This document shows, piece after piece, positions 46,568-59,786 of a stretch of DNA of 64,000 bases. Numbering within the stretch: the first letter of the stretch is position 1; the number at the start of each line of letters is the position of its first letter. Origin of the DNA: Caenorhabditis remanei. Its lineage: Eukaryota > Nematoda > Chromadorea > Rhabditida > Rhabditidae. Under the pieces are notes generated by a model. That model searched no databases and had not been told where the DNA came from. It saw only the letters and a program-made list of their open reading frames with translations. The stretch lies in the NCBI RefSeq assembly GCF_010183535.1, contig NC_071333.1, positions 16,862,587 through 16,926,586 of the forward strand, written 5' to 3'. A program made the position numbers and the translations under genes.

Positions 46568-49500
46568 ATTATATCCGAACTGAATTACTATCAAAGACAC
46601 ATTTTCGAATTTTCGAAATCAGTACTATATGAAATGAATGTCAATTCACTAATTTTTAAATATCCTTTGTTTAATCACTCCAACTATTCTTTCTTCCATA
46701 ACGAAAATGACTTTAGAACTTTACCGCTTTCTCTCATTCACCACAATGAAATCACATCAAAGCGGGACCCTTTTCCGTTGAATACGTCCTACCAATCAGT
46801 CACCGCAACTGCCTTCGTTCAAAATGCAAATTTTGTGGTGCGTCTGAGCCGGGCAAGACTGAGCTGCCACAGGGTCCTCACATCCCTTATTTTGCTTCTC
46901 AAGCGCTGTCGGAAGGCTTTCTGTCCTTATTTTGAACTCCTTTCGGCACCAGTCCATTCCGGCTTGTTGCACTTTTTTGCGGGGGTATGGACTCCCGGAA
47001 AAGGGAATTCCATTGTGGCTTTTTTGGCGGTTTCCTAACACTTTTCTTTTCAAATTTTGAATATCCTTATTTTGAATCTTGAGGGTGGGTAGTGACTAAG
47101 GATATCCCAAAAAGAGAACATTTGGTCATATTTTTTCTGCGAGCGGGTAACTTTTGACCTTAGGCAGTGAGCACTTCAAAAAATCAAGTGCTTACGTAAT
47201 ATTCTATTTTTTGTCTACATTTTTAGTCTACATCCCGACCACTTCCACTTACAAATTCCAAATTTTTTATTCCATGTTCTACGTAGTTATGCAAGTTTTA
47301 TTTCAGTTTTTATTTCCATCTGTTTCTCTCTTCATTTCCATGTATAAAGTTTCTTTGAATATGTAGGGGACCATAACAATAAAAAAGAAGAAAGAAAGAG
47401 TCCCTCTTTTGTTTTTGAGGATATCACGGCTTTTTTCTCTTTATTTTCAAAATTGCGAGAAGGCCTTTGTGTGTATGTGTGAGAAGAGAGAAGAAAACGG
47501 AATAAAAAAACGCAGAGGAGCGTGAGCAAAGTGGTTAGTAAAGTGGTTATTTATCTCTCCGAGACTTTTTTTCGCGGTTTCTCCAAATACGGGGAGAACC
47601 TTCTTTTCCACACCCGTTTATTCATTTTATGACCGCTTTCAACTTTATTACGAAATTGCTTGCGGTAAGAAAGACGACTTGCTCCCTGAATCCCTGAACC
47701 GACCCGAGACTTGGAGCAGGGCACCACGAGGAAATCTCATAAATCACTGCTTTTATTGGAATAACTAACCTACTCCAGGACCTTCACTTTATTTCTTCTT
47801 CTACTCCTTCTTCATCATCTTCTTCACACCCTTTATCCAATCCACTTAACACTTTGGATGGGAGGGAAGAGAAGTTCCGCCAAACTGAGTGACGGCTCAG
47901 ATAACGCGACAGCAGCAGGTGTTTCCTCTTCTCGTTTTTTATTTTGAGTTTAACTAACTAGTTCAGTAGTTTAGAGTAAAAAGAAGAGATAGAAAACAGA
48001 AGATCTAATGAAAACCACAGATTGATGAGTTATTGTGAAAACCTTAGCTCTTAATCTATTTGTTGATCTTCTTGTTTTTATCAGATAGTAGTTGTTGGAG
48101 AATTTTAAAAACTTACACATCGAGTCTAAGATTTTCACAAATCTGATTTGTTTCGTTACCTTTTTACCATCGTTTTTGAAAATTAGACAATATTAGATAA
48201 TAATTAAGTACGAAATCATTAAATCCCGAAATATTCCAAAGCGCTAACAGACAGTGAATGAAACAGTACTACCTGATTATCTCAGAAATCATTAAATAAC
48301 CTGAATTTTTTGAAAGTGATAATAGTCAATGGCCTGATTATCTTAATAAAAAATCATTTATCCAGAAAAAAGTTAATACCAAAATTTGCCATCAATTTAT
48401 CATGAATGTTTTTGGGGTCAGTGTTTTTCAATTCAATTTCCTTTGGGAATCGGGTAATCATTAAATTATTTATGTTTCATGTCATAGACAATTTCAAGCT
48501 ACTGTTTTTTACAGTATCTATTTTTACATAACTCTATTTAACCGACTTTATCTATCCAGACCAAATAGAGAAAGTCAGGGTTATCAACAAAAAGTCACTG
48601 TGATAACAGAAAGCTTGAATGATATTGATAACACCAGTATTATATCTTAAAATCTTTGGAAAATCTGGTTGAAAGCCGTTCTAACACGATCTCTCACAAC
48701 TCAGAACGCCGTGAAACTGCATTTCACTCAATTTTCTCGAAAAATAATCCTGGTTCACAGTAAGTTATAATAATTTTTGAAATTCTCCATATATTCAGCT
48801 ATCTGCAAAAACTGCTTGACGAGTTTTTACAGTACCCACATTTCTATAGAAATCCTCTTTTACAAAGCGCTCACTTTTATTTAGACCTGCACCAAAGTGC
48901 TTCGTACACACATACATCATATAGCATTCAAGGCATTCCTGATCGAGTTAAGTTATGTTACGCCAATCCGATTTTGTTCGACCTTTTTCCATATTCTATG
49001 TGCATATGCACATTGCGCACTCCATTAACGTCCGGCTCAGAAAACGAACGCTTTTTGTTCTACTCGTCCTTCTTCATTCTCTCCCACACCGTTTATTCTT
49101 TTAAGGAGAATGGAAGACGAGCAGTTCAAAACTTCCATTACCTTTTTCCCTTCCTTTTCCCATCCTTCACCCCATTTTCTAACTGATTTTCCTTTCTTAT
49201 TTCTTTCCCTCCCTTTTTTTCTATTTCTAGTTTTTTTGCCTTCTCTTCCTTACCCCTTTTTCTACTTTTCTATACGATGAATCAAGTTTCTGCAAAGTAG
49301 TAAAGAGCCGAAGAAGAGAAGTTCAACGAAGTTTAGGCCCCTCATTTCAAATCAAGTTACGTGGTGGGAGCCGTCTTTTGTTGTGCTTTACTGCTGTGTT
49401 GAACCTTTTTTCTTTCTTTCTTGCTTCAGCATTTTTCTACAACAATCGTTTTGGACTTTCTTGATTCTTGAGCACTATTGAAAAAGGACATTTTTATTGC

Positions 49501-49773
49501 AGGGTCACACGTCTGGATTACGGTAGGAGGTGAGACACCGGGGGTTCGAATCAAAAAGCGACGGCTAGTTGAGGTTTAGCAGTGTACTGTACGTTTTTTA
49601 AAAATTTTCAGTTAAAAAAATATGAGAATTCAGTTTATATTTTCTGAAATTACACATATTCAACATTTCCATCAATGTTAGTAATCTGAAATGACTATTT
49701 TGGATGTGAAATTTTAATTTTTAAATTTTACTCTTTTTGAAGAAGATAGTGGCTCAAATTGTTCTGTTCTTAC

Positions 49774-50054
49774 CAGGGAAGGTTTCCGAGTGACCGTGGA
49801 GTTATAGGACGCGGTCTAGGTCATTGAAAAGGTCAGGAAACGCTGATTCCAAATAAATATTCAGTTTTTGCCCTTGAGGCCTGGTATTCGAGAGTAACGA
49901 GGTCAAAGTTTGGACCACTGACAAGTCATTACCCTACCAACGTGTGGAAAATATGGAAAATGTGGAAAATATATTTGGAATCGACGTTTTCTGAACTTTC
50001 CAATGATATCGCCATGCCCTATAACTCACCGGTCACTCGAAGGCTTTCCCTAGT
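49774..50054. repeat. long-TIR foldback element, about 280 bp
   Basis: The first 85 bases (AGGGAAGGTTTCCGAGTGAC, GTGGAGTTATAGG, GGTCATTGAAAAGGTCAGG, CTGATTCCAAATA) recur as reverse complement in the last 85 (TTTGGAATCGACG, CTGAACTTTCCAATGATATC, CCCTATAACTCACCGGTCAC, TTCGAAGGCTTTCCCT with minor changes). A loop of about 110 bp separates the arms. A transcript through it could form a long duplex. Confidence 0.8.
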
Positions 50055-52065
50055 TAGCTTATCCCAGTTTCCTCAAACGACCGTACTATAATTTCCACAT
50101 AAAACCGCATAACCTCCACTGCCGTCGCTTCATTCCTTCGAAAACAATTCTGCTGGAAATAAATCTGGAAGTATATCAAAATCCAAGCTCAAATAAGAAA
50201 AACGAACGGCTGCGGTTTCTTGGAGCAGTGTCTGGAGGAAGCGGAGGAAGACGGGAGGGAGCACAGGGGGCACGTTGTTGTTTATCCGGCATCTGGCGCA
50301 TTCCGCACATTGTGCGCGATTATTTTCTCATTTTATAAACTACTCCTACGTCTTCGTCGTCTTCTCCCACATGCAGGCACTGCTTCCTTGAGACACCACA
50401 ACACCACCAACTGATTTATAACATGTCTAGGTTTCAGTCTTACATCGTTTTTCCCACCATCCTGAAATTTTAATTTTTTTTGTTTAGCAGGTGGTTCTCA
50501 GTGCTTAGCGCACGTTTTTAAAATCAATGTTCAAAAAATTATTGGACTCTGAACCATGGCACAATACTAAATATCTGTTTCTTGTCTAATGCTGAATTTA
50601 AAAAATTGAAAAAATTGAATTAAAATGTTTTTAATCCGAGACCGTTTCGAAATTAAAATTCCTATATAACCCATAAATCTCCCACAATTTTTCAATTTCA
50701 CTGTATCCTATCCCCATCCCCCCGAAATCCCAGAAAATGCCATCCTCACTCATCCCATCATATTGTTAGGTGGTACGGGGGGCTCCTCACTACTCTCCCA
50801 AATTAACGTATGCCCAGAGGGGTCTTCAAAGAGGGCGTGACGGGAGGAGAAAATATGCCCTTTTGGCCCCTTTTCCTTTTCTGTATCCGTTGATCTATTC
50901 GCCTCATAAATCTTTTTTCCTATTTATTTTTTTTAGCCGGAGAGCCGATGCATTGCGTTAGACTTAATTTAGAGTCAATGCGCTGAGATAGTATTCTATT
51001 TTCTCTTTCCTCCGTTTCTTTTAGGATGAGAACCAGAATTATTTTTTTCATCTCCTTCTTTCTTTGAGAATTCATTAATTTTTCATTCTTTTGAGATCTT
51101 CTTCCTTGGTGACAGTAGTTTTTTTGTTTTTGCGGTCCACCGAGGTTTAGCTTATGTTAGCCAGACACTCAACTAGTCGGAATGATATACAGAAAAATAT
51201 TTAGACTTTTTTTCCGAATTAGCTCTATTTTTATTTGCTGCTCTCCACACATATATTTTTCTGAATTCTTTTTGTTTTATGACGATCCTGCCTAAAAATT
51301 TTTAATCTAAAATCCCTCCCATGAATTTCCTTCCCCGTTTTTTCTTCCTCCTGGCGCGCTTTGTTTTTATACAATTTTTCATTCATTCATTTTTTAGTTT
51401 TTTTTTCACCAGCTCGAAACTCATTAGTTATTCTATTATTCTTTTCTTCGCATTTTTTTCTCCGCGTTAAGTTTTGCATGGATTCTCGTGCATAAAACTT
51501 CAAAGCTTCAACGAACTACTGTGAAGTTCGCCTGTTTCGACGATTTGTGTGTTTTGATGTCAGTTGCGGTAGAGAGGGACCCCCAGAAGTTTATATAAAT
51601 CTTCTTGCCACTACCACCACCCTCACTGCTTTTTCCTTCTCCTCCGGAATCTATTAGTTGTTAGACTCATAAAACACATGACGTGAATGAAATGGAAATG
51701 AGAAGAAATGAAAAATGGAAAATTTTTGAAATCGGAGAAAGTTGATGGCTAGAAGATGCGAAGAGTGAAAGAGGCGCAGAGTGTGGCACACTTGCTTTTT
51801 CGAATGAAATTCAACCGATTTTTCATCTTTCATAGTGACAGAACCTCCCTCACTTCGTCCCCTATCGTTTTCCGATCGCACGCCGTGCAGCAGGTGAGCA
51901 GCCTCTGTGTCCTCTCATCAGTGTAATATCCGTGAGAATTTTGCTTCAGAAGGTTTCTGGTTTCGTGCCAAGACAGTGTCGGCGTTATTGCTGTTGGGGC
52001 CTGCATCGAATATTTTTCGCTCAAGTCCGGACAGACTTTAGTTTTTCTTTATCCTGGCGTTTTTT

Positions 52066-52282
52066 TGAAAGGCTCGAGGCTTAGGCCCGGATAATTGGCA
52101 CCGAAATTCAAAATTCAAAATTGTTTGAGTTTTCTTCTCGAAAAAGTCAAATTCTCCGCTGTGATTCAGAATTAGAAGAACTTTTGAAAAATCAAAGAAA
52201 ATAAAGAAATTCTTGGAAAAAAATTGGTCCTGTTTTTGAAGCCGGGCCTTTCCGGGGCTTGTCGAGTCGTGCCCTGACAACT
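52066..52282. repeat. TIR element, inverted relative to 35086
   Basis: Read on the minus strand it starts GTTGTCAGGGCACGACTCGA, then AAGCCCCGGAAAGGCCCGGC and TTCAAAAAC, parallel to the left arms at 22484 and 35086. The other arm keeps TTAGGCCCGGATAATTGGCA. Confidence 0.6.
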
Positions 52283-55200
52283 TTCGATATAATTTTAAGT
52301 TTTAAAGTTCCAAGAATGTGGTCTCCTTGAAAATCTAACATTTACAGGTTTTGTACTTTCCCTGCTCACTTTCTTTGCTTGACGATCATTTTCCCATAAT
52401 TTCTTCCCAACTCCAAAAAAAATCCAAAAATGGGTAACGTACTCCCCAAAACCTACCAGTAGCAACAACTCACCAATCAAAAGATACTCAAGAGCCTAGG
52501 ATAATGATACTTCCTGTTTTGGCACACATAACAAGCAGAGAAGGAGTCTCCACTCCGCTTACTCACCCAAGAGCAATGTCTCAGAACTTTCCCGTCCCGT
52601 CTTGTCTCGTATTACACCCTTCCTCCTTCTTCTTTTTTATTCATTTTCTCATTTTCCTTACAATTTGAGATGTGTAGTAGTAATTGGATTACGTTTTCGG
52701 TCAAGAGTCATTCTGTACTTTAACAGTTCTAGATTTTCTAGTCAGCTCCCTTTTCCCTTTTTCCTTCCAATTTGGAAAGCTTGAAATATTAAAAAAACAG
52801 AAAACCGGGATGCCGAAAAAAAAATGTAAAAAAAAAATGAAGGATGCGCAAAAAGTGTATGACAAGTGTGGCACGTCACTTTTGAGAAGAAAAAATGTTG
52901 AACAATTTTATTTTTTTTTGTCTTTTTTTTCTGCTCCTCCTTTACTTTTTTCTCCTTGAAGTCCTTTCACTGAAGTCCTTTGAAAACTCAAGACGACACG
53001 CATATTGGCTGTGGAATGATCTTCATTCCCAAAGGAGATATGCAACCTACATTGCATTTCTATAGGGCCAACAAGGGGGGACCCCCATAGCATGATGAAT
53101 TGTTTTTCAAGGACCCGCAGTTGAGCCAATTGAGCAACTTCGAGAGCTCTCTTCCTACCGAATCAAAAATGTTTCTGATTTTCCGAACTTTTAGAGTAGC
53201 GGGTCCTAACAATTGCAATATTAACAATAGGTTTTCTGCAAAAAAATAAACGAGTCAACATTGACTATCTGCACATACAAAACCTATGAAAACCGACACC
53301 TCTTTTTTTATTCCTAGTTCTTCTCCACTTTTTTCTCCACTCTCCAAGGTGCCAAGTTATAAAAAGTACACACATCCACAAACATCCTTCATATCCCTCT
53401 CATCTGACGTAATTCTTTGTTATCTTGTTGCTGTGTTTTCTAATCTTTCACCGCCGGGCGTCGGGGGGCCGCCAATATCGGATCTGATGAGAATTGGCGC
53501 TTCGGTGGCTCCATCCGTTAAGAACAATAGGCGGAAGCAAAAAAAGAGGGAAAGGAGGGAGAGGGGGTCCCACTAATATTTTGATAGACACTCGTCAAAA
53601 TGTTCGCTTTTTTAGCAGTTTCGATTTTTTTCCAAGTTTTCTTCAAAGTTTTGAATTGAAAACTCACACCAAGACTATTAATTTTGCTAAAACCATCAAA
53701 ACCTTATGACCGTTTTCCATTTCACTAAGTGCTCTCAACTCCCAACAACTTTATTAGTTATAACACTAGTACAAGTGAAAAAGCTGACGCCATTCCGTTT
53801 GTGCTTCTGAACACAACAAAGCACATCTTAAAACGAGACCCGCCCTCCACTAAAACACCTATCAAAACCGCTGAAGTCAGTCCGATTCCCAGCTTCACTG
53901 CTTCTACTTATCTCTTACATACATACCACCACTTGAATCTTCCAGTTGATTCTAGTCATCACTGAATGTGAGCTAGCTAATTATTCAGCGGTCACACGAT
54001 TTATTTTTCTTGGTAGAAGATAGCTGGAAACTCAGAAACTTTAGCTCTATTTTTTTTAGATAGGTTACCTGAAAAATTTTATTTTTTTTTCATGAAAGAG
54101 ACATAATTTTTGAGAACTCCGAAATTGTCTTGACTGTTGGGGGAGATGGGGGAGACGTTTAGTTGGATACGAAATTAATTTAAAATTCAACGAAATTGAA
54201 TAAAATATCAGAGAGGGACTCCCTCTCCATTTCTCTAATTTTTCAGCGGCTACCACTATTTTTCTGAAATTAAAACTTTATAATAGAGGTTTTTCTAGGA
54301 AAAAGATGCACTGGATTTAGAACATTTGTTATAGAGTTGGTTTTGTGATCAGATGTAGTTTGTGATCAGATGTCTTATAGCTTCTGAAAGCTACAAATTT
54401 TTGGATTTTGTAGGCAAAACGTATAGTTTTGATTTTGGTGGTCTACGAATCGCAATTTTCGTTACGGAGCTTAACGGATGACTCTATTAACGGAAGCGAA
54501 ATATGAAAATTTTCGAAATTTCTGAGAAAAACGAAAAGCGTCGACTGGAATAATGGAAAACTGTCAAGATAACCATTTTTCTTGATTGAAAAACTGCTTT
54601 TCTTCATCCTCAACTCCCGCTACATCGATTTTGGCTCTTGAAGTCGTCCTCGTAGTCGCCGTCGACGGCGCCATCGTGGCATGGCCCGTCTCCTTTTTTT
54701 TTTCTTCAACGGCAAAGGAAAGCGGGGAGAAAAACTCGCAATAGCGCAGTGAGAAAAAAGAAAAAAAGCACAAGAAATCGAGAAACGAAGAGATAGGAAG
54801 AGAGAGTATGCAAAATTCCGCAACACGACACTTTAGAATCCTCCACGTCCAACCAGGTCCATTGGTCCCCCCCCCTCCTACTTTCAATCTAAACCAAAAA
54901 CTTTTGTGTGTGTATGTGTGTGTGCTCCTTTATTCACTTCAAAAACTTTTTTCCGTCTTTTTTATTTCTTTTTTGTGGGTATGTGCGTTTGTTGCTTTAA
55001 TATAATGTGTAACTTCCTCTTCCATTGTTAATGGTCCCCTCCAAGTTTTTTCCCAATTTTTATGCATTTTTCGGACCCTGAAAAGTTTTAACAAAAATTG
55101 AGTTAACATAAAGGCTTAGACCTTTCAAATTTTTCCGAATATTTTTATAGCAAACTTGATTAGACAAAAAACTAAATTCACATCTTGACAACAAAAAAAC

Positions 55201-56909
55201 CATAAAAGTTTTTCAAAACCGTAACAATATGTAAGCATTAATATTTCTTGTCTATAGTGACCATCTTGGCCAAGCTAATATGAATACCAATAGATATGTA
55301 AAATAAGATTACTTCTATTTTTCTTCTGAAGGTAAATTGTTTTGGTGTGGTGGTCAAGGTTCAGACAAGAAAATTCTCTTTTTTCTCAAGGTTTTACTTT
55401 TTTCTAATTTTCTTAGGCACAACGATCTCTGACTGAGTGTAGAATGACTTAAGTTTCGTCTTGAACTTTTGCGAATTCCTGATGGTTTGTTTGCTTTTTC
55501 CAGTGTAGCCAGTTTTTAGTCAGAGAATATATAATTGGAAGCAAATCTAAAATTCTGAAGAAAAAAAGAAAAATCTGAAAAAACTTGTGAAAAATCGAAA
55601 AAGAAGAAAAAGATATTCATTCTTTATCTTTTTTCTTCCATTTCAATACACACCACTAACTATTCGGTCTTGTTTTATTCTTCATCTCATTCGGTTTTTT
55701 TGTCATTCTTCATTTCCATCCAGATGCTTTTGTGCAAAAGGACCATCACGTCATTCATGGACAACCACAAGAGAAAAGAAAAGGAAAAAAGAAAAACGGG
55801 GGAGAAGACAGAAGGAGAAGCAGTCCTGGGGATGCGAAATTCAGATGGAAAATGAGAGAAAAGGAAGGAAAAATAGTGTGCCAATGTGATGCTTCTTCTT
55901 TTTTCTTTTCTTACTCTGTGCGGTTTTTCGGGTATATATGTGAGTGTGTCTGTGTCTTCTATTTCTTTTTCTTTTTCCTCTTCTCTTTTCCACCCCACGT
56001 CCATGAAGCTCTAGGTTGCCCATCAAATTTCGTGGAAGAAAAGAAGTAGGAGGGGAGAAGAGGATGAGATAGAGAAAGAAATGTGAAGTAAGACAGAGCT
56101 CTTTTCGTATGCATTTTCGTGAAGCTTGCTATTTTTTGGAGACACTACTATTATTAGGTTCCATCTTTTTTCTAAATTCTATTTTTAGGTCATCTTCATG
56201 AATTTCATCTTGGGAATTCTTTTTCATTTTCTTAATTAACGTTTCTTTTTTCATTCATTCATTTTTTCGAAAAAAAACTTGGTTCAAAATACAAATTAAG
56301 TGCACTCCACCTGAACTTTTGCACTGCCCTCTTTTCTTAATTTGAACGTGAGATATTCTGTGAATAGCGTCCTAATTAGATTCTGGGATAGATGAAAAAA
56401 GAGGAAGAATCTTTTAGACATTTTCTCAGAAATTATTTTCTCATTTTCTTTTATTATTATCATTTTTCGAACACTTCCCCCTGATTTAGATTTAAATTCT
56501 AGTATTTTTCAACTCAACAGTCTTATTTTTTCCTTTCTGCAAATTCGAACCAATTTTTCACCCCATGTCCATCTGATGCACCATTGCATCCCTATCATTT
56601 TTTTACACACATCCCGACATTTTTTTTCTCGTCTAATGCATAATTAGAACGATCCGGTGGCTGCCATCTACAGACGCCGTGTTCCATTCGTTTCCATTTT
56701 TTTTTTCCATTTTCTCCTCCCCCCGTCTATTTTCCACCGCATCTTCGTACCCCCGGCTTATGTCCTAACAAGACATGTTTTCAGTATTTCTAGAACATCA
56801 TCTAATCTCATATATTTTCCTGTTTTAGCCATCCATTCTCATTGTTTTTCTCTTCAGTATCCTCTTGAAATTATACGAACCCGAATGGATAATATTGTAT
56901 TTTTTGCAG

Positions 56910-59786
56910 ATCGGAAAAAGGCGCTACGAGCGCCGTTACGACATGACTTAGGATGAGTATGCTATTGTATTATTTCGCGAGTGCTGTCAAGTCAATACAG
57001 TTTCATGTGGACGATGACATCATTGACAAGCTCAATTACTACTACACGACAGCCATCATCACAGGTAACTTTTTGTTTGAAATGAAATGTCGAAGAAAAA
57101 CTGAAAAAGATGAAAGGATACCGAAAGAAACAAATAAATCTTCATGAATTAGTACCCATTAACCACGGGCTCCGTTTTATTTTGTTACATTTTGATCGGC
57201 ATTTGAAGATGTTTCTAATCTGCCATGTGTTTCTGTTTTTGATTCTAGTGAATTGTCATGATTTTCATTATTGTCTTACAAGACACTCGAAAGAAACATA
57301 TGTGATGTATGTAACAAAAAACTGAAAATAAGAAAAATAAAAAGATTAATCATAATCAAAACTTCATTTCCAGTATTCGCCATCCTTGTCTCTGCCAAAC
57401 AGTATGTCGGTGAGTAGTTTTGATATTTTCACAATTTCACACACAATGATTCTGAATACTATCTCATTTGATATTCTGCTACAAAAACCAATTTCTCGAG
57501 GCAATATTTCTAAGTTTCCCCAAAAACAGAGATTACAGGCTTCCCGATCCAATGCTGGGTACCTGCGACATTCACCGAGCCAATGGAACAGTATACAGAA
57601 AACTATTGCTGGGTACAGAACACCTACTTTCTCCCTCTACACGACTACATTCCACATAATTATGCAGAACGTGAAAATCGACAAATCGGGTATAATTTCT
57701 ACTTGTTTTGTTCAGTTTTTTCATGTTTGAAATTGCAGGTATTATCAATGGGTTCCGTTTGTGTTAGCCCTCGAGGCTCTTCTTTTCTATGTGCCGACTA
57801 TTGTGTGGAGGCTGCTCAGCTGGCAATCAGGTACATTTTAAATTATTTACAAGAAAGTTTCAAGTGGTCTACCCAAAAAGTTTAGATGATGAAACACGTG
57901 GGATAGAAAAACGTTGTGCGCGTCATTTTGTGAGAAGGCACATTATGTATTCAGTAGACAAAACTGACTGGTAAAACTCTGAAATGAAAAAAAATTAGCA
58001 GGGGATCATTTCGAATTTTAATTTTAATTTTAATACACCTTGTTTTGTTCTTTTCAATTTCATTCATTATTCTTGCTGGACTGTTCCGCAGAACATATTT
58101 TCTCATTTCATTTCGGTCAGAGCCGTCTATCCAGAAAATTACGAAATTCCGTTCTTACATAACAAAATGTTCGGAACAACGCAAAACACATGGCATCACA
58201 AAAAATATGTGACGTGAGGTTCGGAGCACCAGCCTACTACCAAAGACCAAGAAAAGAAAATTGTTGTTTTCAGGAGAGAGGGAGAAAAAAAATACTAGGG
58301 TTGGTTAAGAAAAAAGGAAAGCGTCAAGAACGGCGTGAAGAACAACAAAAATATCGCGGAAAGGGAATGCGCGGGACCCTCTCCCCCCGTCGTCTTCTTC
58401 CTTTCTCGCTGATATTTTTCGCCTCAAGCGCTCAACCATTTCAATTGCTTCGAAGCTTCTTTCTTTTTCACCTCGAGGGAGTATACATAAATTTTCTCCG
58501 TTTTTCAAGGAGCTCTCCTGCCTGTTGTTGTTGTTGTTTAAGACGGCGGAGAGAAAATTTGTGAGTGAGAACTCAGAAATAAAGATGGAAAATGGAAAAA
58601 TTTGGAAATTGAGAAGAGAATGAATTTGAAATGTTAGGGGGGAAAGTCACAAAAAGACGAAAACCTAAATTTATAATTTCAGGAATCCATGTACAGTCCC
58701 TGGTCCAGATGGCTTGTGATTCCAGATTGCTGGATTTGGAATCCAGAAACCGGGCGTTGCAAACCATTGCAACAAATGTCGAAGAAGCGCTTCATGTGAA
58801 ACATCAAGTGGTAAGCAATAATAACGATAACCAAAAATAAACGATTATTTTCCTGTAGATGTCTGGAAACCGTCTGAAACTGCTGAACCTTATCATCTGT
58901 ACCCGATCCTCTGGCGCTGCGGTCACCTTCTTGTACATCTCCGTAAAAATCCTGTACACAGTGAACATTGTTGGCCAAATCTTCCTGCTGAACACATTCC
59001 TTGGCAACCGTAGTAAATGGTACGGCCTGCAAGTGCTCAACGACTTGATGAACGGAAGAGAATGGGAGGAATCTGGTCATTTCCCACGTGTCACGTTGTG
59101 CGATTTCGAAGTGAAAGTGCTTGGAAACGTACACCGCCATACGGTTCAATGTGTGCTCATGATCAACATGTTCAACGAGAAAATCTTTTTGTTCCTTTGG
59201 TTCTGGTACTTCCTTTTGGCAGGAGCCACTCTCTGCTCACTCTTCTACTGGATCTACATTTCCGTTGTTCCAAGCAGGTTGGTACATTACATTATTTGTG
59301 GCTATTATGTCATACAAGAGAGACAAATGGAATGGAAACCCATTTGTTACAATTAGCTTTTCAAATAATAAGAACTAAAGACTACTTCACATTGAACGGC
59401 TAATGTAATGTGTTTGTTATCTTTGCAGGCAGCTCAACTTTGTTGGAAAATATCTTACCGGAATCGAGGGATACAAAATGGTCGACTCGCAGTCATTGAG
59501 ACGATTTGTGTTCCATTTCTTGCGACAGGTATGTCAAAACACTTTATTTTGAAATAATTTGCACTTAGAAACAATTTCCTTTCAAAACTTCCGCCATAAC
59601 AAAAGTTCCAATACACTTTTATGCTATTTTCTTCATTTTGGGTTCCTAAATAATTACTTTCAGGACGGAGTGTTCCTTCTCAGAATGGTGGCCACACACG
59701 CCGGCGAACTTCCTTGTTATGAACTGGCGAAAACACTGTGGAACAACTACTGTGACAATAAGGAGGGAAAAATGCACGATGTGTGA
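56910..59786 (+). CDS. unc-9: innexin UNC-9, gap-junction channel subunit, 386 aa
   Basis: Coding exons 56953-57064, 57374-57409, 57539-57689, 57739-57830, 58683-58810, 58859-59277, 59429-59528 and 59664-59786 give 1161 nt. The feature starts at the 3' splice site (TTTTTTGCAG, exon from 56910) of the exon holding the ATG at 56953. The protein has the innexin layout: a short cytoplasmic N-terminus (MSMLLYYF), four membrane segments, the hallmark YYQWVPF at membrane span 2, and two extracellular loops with paired cysteines (IQCWVP with NYCWVQ; TLCDF with VQCVL). Innexins assemble into intercellular channels; UNC-9 couples locomotor neurons and body-wall muscle, and its loss causes uncoordinated movement. 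Length and sequence agree with UNC-9 as I remember it. The 850-bp intron before exon 5 is the longest in the coding region. No second isoform is apparent. Confidence 0.96.

Larger units (their letters stand above)
41330..56909. other. 15.6-kb non-coding spacer upstream of unc-9
   Basis: No segment here yields splice-consistent exons on either strand. It contains a CCGG-bordered weak repeat (41866-42030), a foldback at 43129, the GC-rich repeat copy B at 45352, TIR elements at 46262, 49774 and 52066, a C11 tract at 44782-44792, short TG runs at 54903-54921 and a 15-bp direct repeat at 54342/54359. GC-richer blocks near 50.2 kb and 54.6 kb may be promoter or 5' exon sequence. unc-9 is widely expressed in neurons and muscle, so much of this could be control sequence (inference). 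Confidence 0.5.

Noticed and set aside
46484..47038. 184-codon plus-strand ORF, the longest plus-strand frame outside recognised genes
   Set aside because: Its start lies inside the TIR element ending at 46567, it has no signal peptide, domain or splice context, and an 85-codon frame runs against it on the other strand.
49500..49562. GGTTCGAATC B-box-like sequence suggesting a tRNA gene
   Set aside because: No A-box at the right spacing and no cloverleaf can be drawn; at best a fragment.
50220..50414. 64-codon frame MEQCLEEAEEDGREH as a small gene or unc-9 leader exon
   Set aside because: No donor in phase with unc-9 exon 1, whose frame already starts at its own ATG; more likely promoter or 5' UTR sequence.
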